A stretch of DNA of 64,000 nt from Ovis canadensis (Eukaryota; Chordata; Mammalia; Artiodactyla; Bovidae), in assembly GCF_042477335.2 (NCBI RefSeq), contig NC_091247.1:7462501-7526500 (forward strand), given 5' to 3'. Under the pieces are notes generated by a model. That model saw only the letters and a list, made by a program, of their open reading frames with translations. It was not told the origin of the DNA and did not search any database. Both the position numbers and the translations under genes were made by a program. Each line of letters begins with the position of its first letter. Position 1 is the first letter of the stretch. Shown piece by piece: positions 36,039 to 61,800 of this stretch.

Positions 36039-36060
36039 AGCTTCCTTTCTGGAGGAAGCT
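36039..36060 (+). other. Hairpin in the DOLK 5' leader
   Basis: AGCTTCCT, six-base loop TTCTGG, AGGAAGCT: a perfect 8-bp stem about 125 bases before the DOLK start codon. Confidence 0.5.
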
Positions 36061-36149
36061 GAAGAACGGAGAAAGAAGGTGCTGGCAAGGCGAAGCTACC
36101 GCTGTCTGCCGGGCGGGGGTTAAAGGGCCAGAGTCCAAGGCATCCCTAG

Positions 36150-37802
<1,653 letters not shown>

Positions 37803-37960
37803 CTGCTGTGCATTAGCGATGGAGGAAGCAGGGACATGGGGAGGACCAATGGTCCCCAGAGCAGCCAGCCACTTGGGCTTGAAGAGCCAAGATAGGAAGA
37901 AGTAGATTTAATTTTTCAACTGATTCAGATTTAAAATAAAAATCAAAGCACCCCTGGTTT
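37803..37960 (+). other. DOLK: DOLK 3' UTR
   Basis: Short 3' UTR ending soon after the AATAAA at 37935-37940; the exact cleavage point is inferred. Confidence 0.7.
37935..37940 (+). terminator. DOLK poly(A) signal AATAAA
   Basis: Canonical AATAAA 133 bases after the stop codon. Confidence 0.8.
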
Positions 37961-40144
37961 TAGTTTTGCTGATATTTAAAAATGCAAAAAGGCTTTAAAG
38001 TCTAGTGCAACAGCTCATAGAGCTTGAGTGTGCTATAGGGCCCCTGCCTTGCAATCCTTGAGGGGCCAGAGTAGACTCTGGAGGTAGTAGGGCAGAGGGG
38101 TTAACATTTCAGGTTCTGGTGTCCACTCTTGTCAGACTACTTGGCTGAATCACTTCTTAACTGTGTGAGTCACTTAATCTCTTTGGGTCTCAGTTCTCTT
38201 GTCTGCAAGATGGGAATAATAATAAGATCCTGCACCTCATGGGGTGAGGGTCTGGTGAAGTGACGTGAATGAGGTGTCCAGCCCAGGGCCTGCACATAAG
38301 TGCAAAAGGGCCACATCAGTGAGGGACAGTGTCTTTGTTACCCAAGACCAGTCATTAGCTCAACAAAAAGCCAAGCAAACCAAAGGTTATATGGGTTGTA
38401 CTTGGAGAGTAAAATGACCCTACTCCTCTGGCTTCATTTGGAGGAGAGTCCAAGAGGAAAACAGCCAAGTGCATGTGGTTTCTCCCATTTGGCTTAGGAA
38501 GAGCTGAGGGGGAGAGAGGGCATCTGTTTCTTGCACCCCTGGAAGGGCTGGAGGAAGAAGATCGGGTCCTGGACTGACTCCCTGTTTGAGCCAACCCCAC
38601 CCTGCCTCAAGGCCTCTGCTGCCCGACTGAGTGGTGCTGATGATGGACAAGCTGGACAGCACAGGGTCCTTGTCCAAGTCCCTCCTGAGACCTCTTTGCC
38701 CTCCTGTTAGGTCCACACCTGTGTGGGTCTCTTCTCTGAGTGAGCAATTAGAGCCAAGGGGGCTGGTGAAGCTTACCGAGTGTTCAGACTCGCTCTGCTG
38801 GGGAAGCCAGGGGTAGGCATGCTCCAGCCTCTCTCTGAGGACGGAGTCCAAGCTGCATGGTTCCCCACTGTATCCGCCAGTGCCAGCACAGCCTGGCAGG
38901 TGGCCAGAACTCAGCAGACCTTCATTGAGTGGATGAACATTTCCCATCAGTGAGAAGATAGCATAGCAGGTTTCTCAAAGGTTCTGCCCACTTCTCACCA
39001 GCCTAGCAGGGAGGGACCTAGCAGGAAGAGGTGAGAACTCTGCCGCACCAAGGCTGGAAGCAAGCAGCCCGGCGCTGGGAGCTTGTGCTTCTGCCTGGGT
39101 GTCACCAGCAGGCCCTTCTCAGAGGAGGGTATTGAGACATTCCTCTGGCCTCAAAGAAGCGTTAACAAGCCCTTCCCTTTGCTCAGACTGCCGCTACTGC
39201 TTGGCTGAAGGAGGCAGCACCATGTTAGGGTGCAGAGTAGATGAGTGCTGGCTTTGACTCCTGACTCCCCAGGTGGCCTTGGTTTGTCCACATATACAGT
39301 AGGGGTCGGATCAAGGTCATAGAATCTTAAGGCCTCTGAGACCAGGCAGATTACACAGTGAGAGAGAGCGGGGAAGCGAAGGGAAGGGCACACGGGCCTG
39401 TAAGGACCAGCTCCCACCAGCGGTCACCTAGGCTGGACCACAGGCCCAGACTCTTGACGCAGGCTATTGACGAGCTCATTCAAGGCAGCTTAGAATCATG
39501 GATCGTTACATGAAATCTCTCAGCTTTAAAAAGTTGTGGGTTGGTTTGTTTGCTTTAATGCTGAAGCCCAGACAGAGCACTTCTGCGTTGTGAAATTGGC
39601 TAATGGCCCCCAGTTTGCAACCACTGGACCAGATCCCAGCCAAGCAGGTTTGGGGTTTGGTAATTGTTCCTGCAGATCTGGGTGCCTGTCGAGCATGCCC
39701 AAGAAGAGGGACCTGTGGAGGCCCTAGACCAGCCCCTTGGTGGGCCCAGAGAGACGGGCCTGGCCTGAGCTGGAAAGCGACCAGAATCTTTAAGACTGGA
39801 TTGCAGGCTCCAGTCCTCTTTTCCCCCAAAAGGAGAACTGGGAGCGTAGAGGTCAGAGCACAGGCCCTGCATCCAGCTGACCTCGCCGAACACCTGAATG
39901 GCTGTGAGACTTAGATCACTTAACCTTCCTGCATGTCAGCTCCTGTACACAGCGCCTGCCTGAAAGGGGTGAGGATTCAGTGAGTAAGCACAGAAACTCC
40001 TGGCGCCACGAATGCCTACTGAATGTCACGTACTGTTACCCACATCACATGTACCTCACCAAGCAGGGCTGGACCACATGGGATGCCTCTTACCAGGGCT
40101 CTCGTGTTGAGAGCAAGGCGGCCTGGGAAAGGAGGATCAAGATG
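37961..40144. other. Tail-to-tail intergenic gap, DOLK/PHYHD1
   Basis: About 2.2 kb. Holds a MIR at 38105-38290 and another diverged MIR-like piece near 39840-39990. No conserved open frame; the open frames here lack start context, splice structure or family likeness. Confidence 0.7.
38105..38290 (+). repeat. MIR SINE
   Basis: AACTGTGTGAGTCACTTAAT, GGGTCTCAGTTCTCTTGTCT, AAGATGGGAATAATAATAAG in order; typical diverged MIR. Confidence 0.8.
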
Positions 40145-40515
40145 CTGCATTCGGAAGTCGTATTTATTCAGTGTCTCCCACCATACTAACCAAGACTTCC
40201 ATCGAGAGGGGAGAAGACTGAGAAGCCGGCAGAGAAGCAGCAAGAACCCTTTTCATGGCTGTGAGGCTGCCTCTCGGCGCAGGTTGTGTTGGGGTAGGGA
40301 AAAGCAGAGAGAGATGTTGGGAAGAGCACCCAGCCCGGGCTCCTGCTGCCAGGCTACCACCTCGTGCCTGCCTGTCTGCAGAGACACCAGCATGAGGAAA
40401 ACCCTGGAGGAGAGACATGGCTTCCCTGTTGAGGCCAGGCGGTCGGGCAAGGTGCTGGCATTGGTGGCCCGCAGCTTCACCCGAGAGCGGACGTGTCCCG
40501 GCCCTGAGAGGGCCT
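40145..40515 (-). other. PHYHD1: PHYHD1 3' UTR
   Basis: From the stop codon at 40518-40516 to just beyond the AATAAA at 40168-40163. End inferred from the signal. Confidence 0.65.
40163..40168 (-). terminator. PHYHD1 poly(A) signal AATAAA
   Basis: TTTATT on the plus strand, AATAAA on the gene strand, about 350 bases after the stop codon. Confidence 0.65.
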
Positions 40516-54129
<13,614 letters not shown>

Positions 54130-54433
54130 GCTGACCCGGGGCAAGGCGCAAGGGTGGCTGGTGGCTCTGGGTACGAGGCCAAGGCTGGAGAGGGAAAAGT
54201 TCAGGAGGGGAGAGAGGCGGAAGCCTGGGAAGCCCAAGAACGTTTAACCCTTCTCTGCCCAGAGAAAACCAGAATCCTGGCCTCCCGTCCTTCCCTGACC
54301 TCACCCAGAGAAAACCCAATGTAGCCCCCAGCCCTTCTCCACACCACCCCCCCCCTCGCCTCACTTCTGTCCTCCGGTGGGGCCGCCTTGTCTCTGCCCC
54401 ACATCCTGGAGTCATCCCTTTCCCCACCCCCCA

Positions 54434-54450
54434 GCTAATCCAGGATTAGC
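54434..54450. promoter_or_regulatory. Perfect palindrome of TAATCC sites
   Basis: GCTAATCC, one base A, GGATTAGC: a perfect 8-bp inverted repeat. TAATCC/GGATTA is the preferred site of Lys50 homeodomain proteins (OTX, CRX, PITX, GSC). About 305 bp before the PHYHD1 start codon. Function inferred only. Confidence 0.5.
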
Positions 54451-54685
54451 CAGTCCTGATCTCTACAAGGCTTCTATCTGAGCTGTCCCCTTTCAATTTC
54501 TTTTCAGAAACCTGCTGTTTACAAGGTGCCTACAAGTTGTGTCCCAGCAGGGTCCCGGCAGGCAAGAGGACACCTGAGTCCCAGTCCAGGGGCCGCCACT
54601 GACTGGACCATCCGACCCACGCCTGCCCCTCTGCTGGGCAAGGTTCAGACAGTGCCCAGGCCACCAGCTTAGGCAGTGGGGCAGT

Positions 54686-54735
54686 CCATGGGGTCGCAGA
54701 GTTGGACACGACTGAGCCACTGAACTGAACTGAGG
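54686..54735 (+). repeat. BovB/Bov-tA 3' tail scrap
   Basis: CAGTCCATGGGGTCGCAGAG, GGACACGACTGAGCCACTGA, ACTGAACTGAG; only about 50 bp. Confidence 0.75.
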
Positions 54736-56968
54736 CCGCCAGTGGCAACGTGGGATGCGATGGAACGCAGGGTGGGTGCTGGGCCAGCAGACAGGCTCTG
54801 AGCGGCCTTGCATTCCAAAGGTGTAAGAGGGCCTGGGGGAGGAGTGTCCACCCCCACCCTTGATCCCCTGAGACTCTAGGTCCTGAGAGGATTATAGATC
54901 TGTCTGCAGCTTTGAGGAAAGTACGGGGGATCTGATGGCGTGGGGTGGGGGCTGGGCCTTCAGAATCAGGGTGAAGGAAGCCAGGCTCCCTGTTCCCCAC
55001 CCCCAGGCCCGAGAAGTTGGTGTCTGAGGCTGGCGGTCAGCACACCCACCCTTCCAGCCAGCCCTGCTCAGCAGCTGACAGGGCCATTCTGCAAACTGGC
55101 TGCTGCTTCTGAAAACGGGCCACTGCCCTTCCCCGAAGTGACGCTTTCTGAATGGCGAAGGGACACAGTGTCTTGGGAGTGAGCGTGGGGACACAGCTCA
55201 GCCCCTGGGGGCCTTGGCCCTGAGTCAAGCACTGCTTTCTGGGCCACCACACTGGAACTAGCTGCCTGGGCCCTGCTTCCCCAGAGCAGAGAGCTGGGGC
55301 AGGGGTGACCCCCTCCCCACGGGCTTCCGAGGCCAGAGGGTGTGAGGGACCCCAGGGACAGGCTGGTGAGGAAGACACGTGAGAGAACCCTTTGGGGAAA
55401 CACAGCCAAGACTCAGCTCCCTCGCAGCAGGGAGTAATCCCAGCTGACGCCCCACAGATCCAGAGAGACGCCCGCCACAGTGTCAGGAACACAGTGAGGG
55501 TCTCCCTGTAGTGCTGGGCCAGCAACTCTTGGGGAAGCCCCCTACACACACACCAGCAGCCTGACCAGGTTGCTGCTCGTGCCTCTGGCCTTACTTTCCC
55601 ATCCGCAGGTTTGGGGGCAGGAGTACCTCCTGGACGCTTGGCAAGTGTCACAAACTGTTCGTTAGCAAGAACTGTTCTGGGTGGAATGTGAAGGTATTTT
55701 TAATTAATTTTTTGAACGTCCTCAAGTTTTCAAAATTGCTGTTATAATCAGAGAAAAGGCCACCAGTGTGGTTTTAAGTTGGAGCAAAGAGCCCTGGGTT
55801 GGGGCAAGGGGTGGGGCTGGGCCTCCCTGTGATTTGTCCACTCATTCAGCTCAGGCTTTGGGAAGTGGGTGGGTGGTGTTTCCACATGGCTGTTTTTTTC
55901 CAAAAGCTAACCAGCTCCAGACTGGAGGCTGGGCCACCCCAGGACTGAGGTGGGGGCACTCTGGGAGAGGTACCAGACCTGACAGGTGAAGAGGAGGGTG
56001 TGGCAGGGAGGGCACAGCCTGCCAAAAATCCCACGACAGAGGCAGAAAGGAAAACTCCTGATTCACTCCCGAGGTCACCTGGGTGGGGGTCAAAGTCCAT
56101 GTAAGGAGGAAAGACACTGGCAAGTTCCTGAGGAGTTGCCCAAGCAACAGCTAAGGCCTTATTGTTAAGGCCAAGGTCAGACATAATGGCCCTTTTTCTT
56201 CACCAAAAGACCCCTGCCCCGGGGCCCACGTTGGCACAGCAGGAGCGTCACTGGTCCATGAGGAAGATAGATGATTGATTACCAGGAACCAGGCCCACTG
56301 CTGGAGCGGAGCACCTACGAGCAAAAGCTAAGGAAGCTCCAGAACCGTCCTGTGAGGTTTCCAACCCCATCCTAACTGTATAAATGAGGGGACCGAGGAT
56401 CACATCAGGTAAAGGGCAGAGCTAGGATCTGAGAGCAACTCTGCCCATCCCCCAAGCTTCTGCCCTTGACCCCAGGGCGTGCCTTCAGCACATCCAGCCC
56501 AAAGGGGCTGTGAGCTGGGTCAGTACTGCCTCTGCAGAGCCCTGGAGACTGGCTGCTGGAATTATAAGGACCCGAAGAGAACAGCGTAGATGTGCCCAAT
56601 GCATAGATGGGGACGTGGAGGGCTTGGGAGGGAAGGGCCTGCCCAGCTTCACGTGGGGAATGACTGAGCTGGGACAAGGACCTGAGACTCCTGGCTCCCA
56701 CTCCAGTCCTCCTTTCCCTCCCACCAAGGCTCACGAGGGCCCAAACCCTAGGCTCTGGCCAGCAGAGGATGCCTGGCTGCGGGATCCATGCCTGACGGGC
56801 AACAGGGGCTGTGTCCAGTGTCTGCTGGTAGCTGCCTCTGAGGGGCTTCTGGCTTCATGGGGCAGGTAGGGAAGCAGAGTGCCTTATCTTCCCAGAGACC
56901 ATGGGGCCGAGTGGACCTCAGAGACCCGAGGGACATGAAGACCTTCAAAGGCCACTTTCTGTTATAGG

Positions 56969-56974
56969 TTTATT
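56969..56974 (-). terminator. LRRC8A poly(A) signal AATAAA
   Basis: TTTATT on the plus strand; AATAAA on the gene strand, about 1.6 kb after the stop, a plausible 3' UTR length for LRRC8A. Confidence 0.65.
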
Positions 56975-57483
56975 TGCTATTTGAACCGAGTCCACAAGTT
57001 CAGACCCACGTGTAACGGATTGCTTCATGGTTGTCAGAGGCTAGTGTGCGTTATTTCTGAGGATTACATCTGATGACACGGCGCGGAAAACACAAATGGA
57101 CATAATCGTGAAGACGAGAGACGCTAGAACGTGCCTTAGTGTCCAAGTGATCGATCGAAGGTGGCGGGGACCCCGGAGACTGATCTCAAAAAAGTGAGCC
57201 GGCTTTCCCGCCACCAGGCGCTGCGTGGGCGGGGCGCCTGGGACAGAAACCGTATCCAGAACCTGGAGAGCCCATCTAGCCCGGTGGCGACCCCGCCTCC
57301 AGGCGTCCTGTGCTGAAGGACCGGGTGGCACGTCACCAGGTGGGGACAGCGCTGATGTCAGCAGCTCAGGCTAGTGGTGGCACAGGGCTAACTCATGACA
57401 CATGAGGTGGGAGCGCAGAGTCCAGGTGAGGTGGCTCCTCTGGACTCCTTAACACTGCAACAAAGTCAGGGTGAGGAGGCAGG

Positions 57484-57531
57484 CCGGCGGTGGGGGGGGG
57501 GGGGCACAGCGGGGAGGGGGGCGGGGGCGGA
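57484..57531 (+). repeat. G-run cluster (possible G-quadruplex)
   Basis: Contains a run of thirteen G at 57492-57504, then GGGG, GGGGGG, GGGGG within 48 bases. On the LRRC8A RNA this is C-rich, so a quadruplex could form only in the DNA or in an antisense RNA. Confidence 0.6.
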
Positions 57532-58586
57532 GCACCGTTCATCTGGGGATTAGCCGACCCGAGTCCCCTCCCTCTTGGCAGCTCCGGAACATTCCCTTTG
57601 GCCAACAGCCACAGAAACGAGAGCCTGCCAAGATACATGGAGGAGAAAGAAAACAAGACACCAAAAAAACAAAACAAAATAATCCCCGCTCTAGGAGGGA
57701 AGAGGAACAAACAGACTCCTGGACTGAGGTCACCGCGGACCGGAGGCAGCCTGCAGCCTGCACCCCGGGGGAAGGAAGCTAATTCAGTGCCCTGCTGCTC
57801 TGCTCAGGGAAGACGCTTGTCCTGCCCCGAGACTCCAACTCACTGGCCTTTAGTGTCCTTTTTTTTTAAGTTTTTTTTTTCTTTTTGATACCCAAACCAT
57901 CAATTTTCAAAAAATTTCTTTCTCCCTAAAAAAAAAAAAATCTCAACTGTGGCAGCAAACCCCGGGCCTGGCTTCTCTGCCTGGCGGCCTGCTTTCCCAC
58001 AGGCTGTGCTCCCAGAGCCCAGCCTGGCACCTCCGAGGTGACTGTCTCACAGATGGTTCACCCTGGACCGCTCTGCTCACGTCTGGGTGGGCGCTAAATG
58101 CTGGCGGGACCACCAAGAAAAGGAAAACGGAAATACGGCTACGCTTCCTCTAAGACCCCCCACATCTGAGCTGACCTTTCTTGGGAATGTATAAGTTATC
58201 TGGAGTGAGGGGGCGGGAGGTGGAGAAAATAAATACCAAGAACTAAGAAGGTGTCCCTGGACCTCTGGCGTCGGCTCAGCCTCTGGGGCAGCGATGGCCT
58301 CCAGGGAGCAGGCCCTGATTGTCCAAATACTGTGCTCGCTGGGAGACGGACTGTAGGTCTCTGATCTCCCCCTCAGGCGCCCGCCCTGGGGGGCACGAGT
58401 CTCGAGGAGAAAAGGGGCCAGCCCCTCAGGTGCGGTCCTGTCACCCGGCCCGGCTCCAGCGCCCCCGCTGACAGGCTGGGCTGGTGGTCCGTCCGGGGCT
58501 CCTGGGTTCCTGGGCCCGAGGCCTGCATGGAGGTCCAGCTGCAGGCCGCCCACTCCGGGCCACACGTGCTCCACACCCATGGATGC

Positions 58587-58862
58587 TCAGGCCTGCTCCT
58601 TGTCGGCCCTCCAGAGCCGCTCCTTCACCTCAGGGGGCAGGGTGTTGAACAGGTCCTCCTCCACCACCAGGCCACTGCGCTTGAGCAGTGGGCACTCGCC
58701 CAGCTCCACAGGCAGGCACTCCAGCCGGTTGCCACGTAGCTCGATCTGGGTCAGGCTGGTCAGCTCGCCCACCCGCGAGGGCAGCGACTGTAGCACGTTG
58801 TTGCCCAGGTGCAGGGCCCGCAGCTTCCGGCACTGGAAGAGCTCAGGGGGCAGTGCCTCGAT
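58587..58862 (-). CDS. LRRC8A: LRRC8A last coding exon
   Basis: 276 nt, 91 codons plus TGA. Begins IEALPPELFQCRKLRALHLG, includes LTQIELRGNRLECLPVELGE and RSGLVVEEDLFNTLPPEVKE. Acceptor TACCTCTAG. Confidence 0.97.
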   Translation of the reverse strand: MEALPPELFQCRKLRALHLGNNVLQSLPSRVGELTSLTQIELRGNRLECLPVELGECPLLKRSGLVVEEDLFNTLPPEVKERLWRADKEQA

Positions 58863-61800
58863 CTAGAGGTAAGGAGAAAAGGGCACAGTGAAGCAGACGC
58901 AACTGGGACCTGGGCCTCGGGGCCCCCGGCTTCCCTCCCCCAGGCATTGGCACCTTCTCTGATGCCCATTTCAGCTACCCCGGACCTCAGGGACCAGCAC
59001 AAGCTGGGCCCGAGTCTGGCTAACTCCCCCGTGTTCTGCATGTCTTGGCTTTGCTGTCACTTCCTCCAGGAAGCCTTCCTTGACCTCCTGGTAACCTAAG
59101 GCGACCATGTTCCCCCAACAGCACTGATCCCTCCGTGTGGTAAAACTGCTTGATCTCCTGTCACTGGCAGACCCAGGGACTCTGAGAGGGCAGGGCTGGG
59201 TGTGCCATGCTCCCTGCTGTCTCCCAGCACCTGGCACCCCCCACCCCTTCCAAAGCAAATCACAGGAGTCAGCTGCTACCAGCTCCATCCCCTCCTCTAC
59301 CACCCAGGGCTCACCAGGAGCCAGGCTGGGGGTCCTGCTGGGTTTAAGAACAATTTATGAAAGCACAGCAGCCTGCTGAGAAAACTCTATAACCTCGGCT
59401 GAGAACTAGGAAGAGCTCACCAACAGGGTCAGCATCCCAGCTGTGTCACTTCCCTTCCTGGGCCTTAGTTTCCTTATCTGTCAAGTCACAGGCTGAGGGT
59501 GGGTGCAGGGAGCCCAGTCTTGGCCATTCAGGGCCCTCTCTTGATTCTGCAAAGTTTGAATAAGAGGCAACACCCACTTGTCGCTTACTACAGGACAGGT
59601 TCACTCTGAGCACTGATGGTATTAATAGTTGAACTCTCAGAACTACCTGCAAGTACTTTGGAAACACTTGTTCCACGTTACAGATGAGAAAACTGAGGCC
59701 CTGAAGGATCCAGCCTGCTGAGAGGTTCACAGCTGGAAAGCGGTGGAGCCAAGACATGAATCTGGCTCAAGAGTCCGTGCTCTAACTGTCCACTCTGTTG
59801 GTGGAGCAAGGAGCAAAGGGTACAGCTAGGTGGGGACACACGGGAAGAGCCCCATAAAGGCTGGCTTCCTCCCTGCCCTCCTGTGAGCAATCAGCTACAG
59901 ACATGAGCACTTCCTCAGCCTGTTCTCTACCAGCTCCTTCAGATATGGCGGACAGGAGGGAGACCTCCAGCAGAGCAGGAGCCAGGGGATGGGCCCCGAG
60001 CCTACAGAAGGGTGACGGGCAGCTTGCTGTCACCATCCGCATGTTCCTGCTGAGGATGCTGAGGCCAGGCAGAGGCCATGCCAAGAGGGGACTGTGGATG
60101 TTTTAAAGGAGACTCCTGACCTGGCCTACAAACCTGCCACTGCTGTGCCCAATGGTCAGGAATCGGGCAGGCATGACTTCCAGGTAGGCAGGGACTCCAG
60201 GAAGGCCAGAGGACAGATGAGAAGTGGGTTCCGGCAGGACCAGAGCCTCCCAGAGACCCCACTGCACCCAAAACTGGCCTCCTCCGGTGACACAGACAGT
60301 GGCCGGGGAACGGGAAGGACTGGACCAGCGGGCGGCAGAACTGGGGTTCACATCGGGGCTCTCCCCCGACACACTCCCTCCCTGGGGCACCCCCGCTCTG
60401 CGGCCAGCTCTCTGCAGGCCCCACAGAGGGAGGGGAAGGTGGCGCTGATGCCTCGGTCCCCCGCCCTGGCCGCTCCTGTCCCTCCTCCTGAGGTGTGCTC
60501 GTGCACTGAAGGCACGAAGTCGACTCCCATCACCTCAATCCCGCCCTCGCCCACCTCCTCAGGGACCTTGACGGCTCCCCCATCAACACTGGCTATCCCT
60601 CAAGTCCACCTGGTACTTGGAAAAAGCAAGACAGCCCTCCCAGAAGCCTCTGCGACCTTCCCGACAAACCGCCTAGAAAGACGCTGTCTCTCTTGGCCTG
60701 CCAGGAGCCGGCTTCTACCCCTGCCCGCCCTGGAAACTACCCGGCCAGAACCACCCGCGGCCACTTCTCATCCACTGGACCTGCCCATGTTCTGTCATCA
60801 CCCGATTCCTGCACGGGCTGTGCACCCACCTGCCTGGCCCTGCTCTCCACTGCCCCTCCCAAAGGCTCCAGCCACACTCCCCAGCCCCCACCCTCTAGCC
60901 CACCCCCCACCCCTCCCTGACTCAGGAAGGACCGATCTTCACCCAGGAGCCTGGGGGATGACTCCCTGAGCTTCAGGTTCAGGCTGACTTAACCTGGTCC
61001 CCTGGACATCCCAACACAGAACCTACCCTCTCTCTCTGAAAACCGGTGCTTCGTCCTGCCTCAAGGACCCTCCAGCCACCCAGGCAGCCAAGTGAGAACA
61101 GGCCGCACCCCCTCCTGACAGCTGCAAGCAGGTTTGTTTTTAAAGAATTATTTTTGATGTGGACAGCTTGTGAAGTCTTTACTGAGTTCATTACAATATT
61201 GTTTCTTTTTTAAGTTTGCATTCTTTTGGCTCTAGGGCATGTGGGACCTTAGCTCTCCAACGAGGGATGGAACCTGTACCCTCTGCATTGGAAGGCAAAG
61301 CCTTAACCACTGGGCCGCAGGGAAGACCCTGCACGCAGGTTTCTATAGCTCTGGACCTCTGTCCTGCCCCGCCCCCGCCCCCCTGGAGCTCCAGGGAGAG
61401 CCAGTTCTCTGCATTCCAAGGCAGACCCTTCCTCCCTCAATCAGTCAGGGGGAATTTGGTGGACAGTTTCCCCCAAGTCAGGCACTGGACAGAAGAGTCA
61501 AGATCCAGGTTGTCAGATAGCAGAGGGAAGGAAGGGACACGAGACAGGTAATCTGCAACCAAGTGGGAAAAACAAGATGCCTTCAGCCCTGGCTTCGGTG
61601 GTGGGGGGAGTCCAAATTCCAGAGGCTCAGCTCACCGGTCCACCCCCGGCTTTCAGTTCCCTGTGGACAGAACCTGCTAGAAGTTCCCTCTCCTCTTCGC
61701 ATGGCTGACTCCTCCTCATCCCTCAGGGCCAGGTGAGATGTCCCCTCCTCCAGGAGACCTGCCTGCCCCGGGCTGAGCCCAGCCCCCGGCACAGTCCAGG

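Larger units (their letters stand above)
54130..56950. other. Region upstream of PHYHD1, up to the LRRC8A end
   Basis: 2.8 kb. Must hold the PHYHD1 5' UTR and promoter, but I cannot place the start site. Contains the palindrome at 54434 and a BovB/Bov-tA tail scrap at 54686-54735 (CATGGGGTCGCAGAGTTGGA to GAACTGAACTGAG). The remaining GC-rich open frames show no family likeness. Confidence 0.6.
56950..58586 (-). other. LRRC8A: LRRC8A 3' UTR
   Basis: About 1.6 kb between the stop codon and the AATAAA at 56974-56969. On the gene strand it carries long C-runs (opposite the G-runs at 57492 and 57513) and A/T runs near 57858-57945. No other gene seen. Confidence 0.75.

Noticed and set aside
60094-60969. 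291-codon proline-rich plus-strand frame in the LRRC8A intron
   Set aside because: GC-rich low-stop DNA, no recognisable domain, no splice context; composition is that of a random frame.
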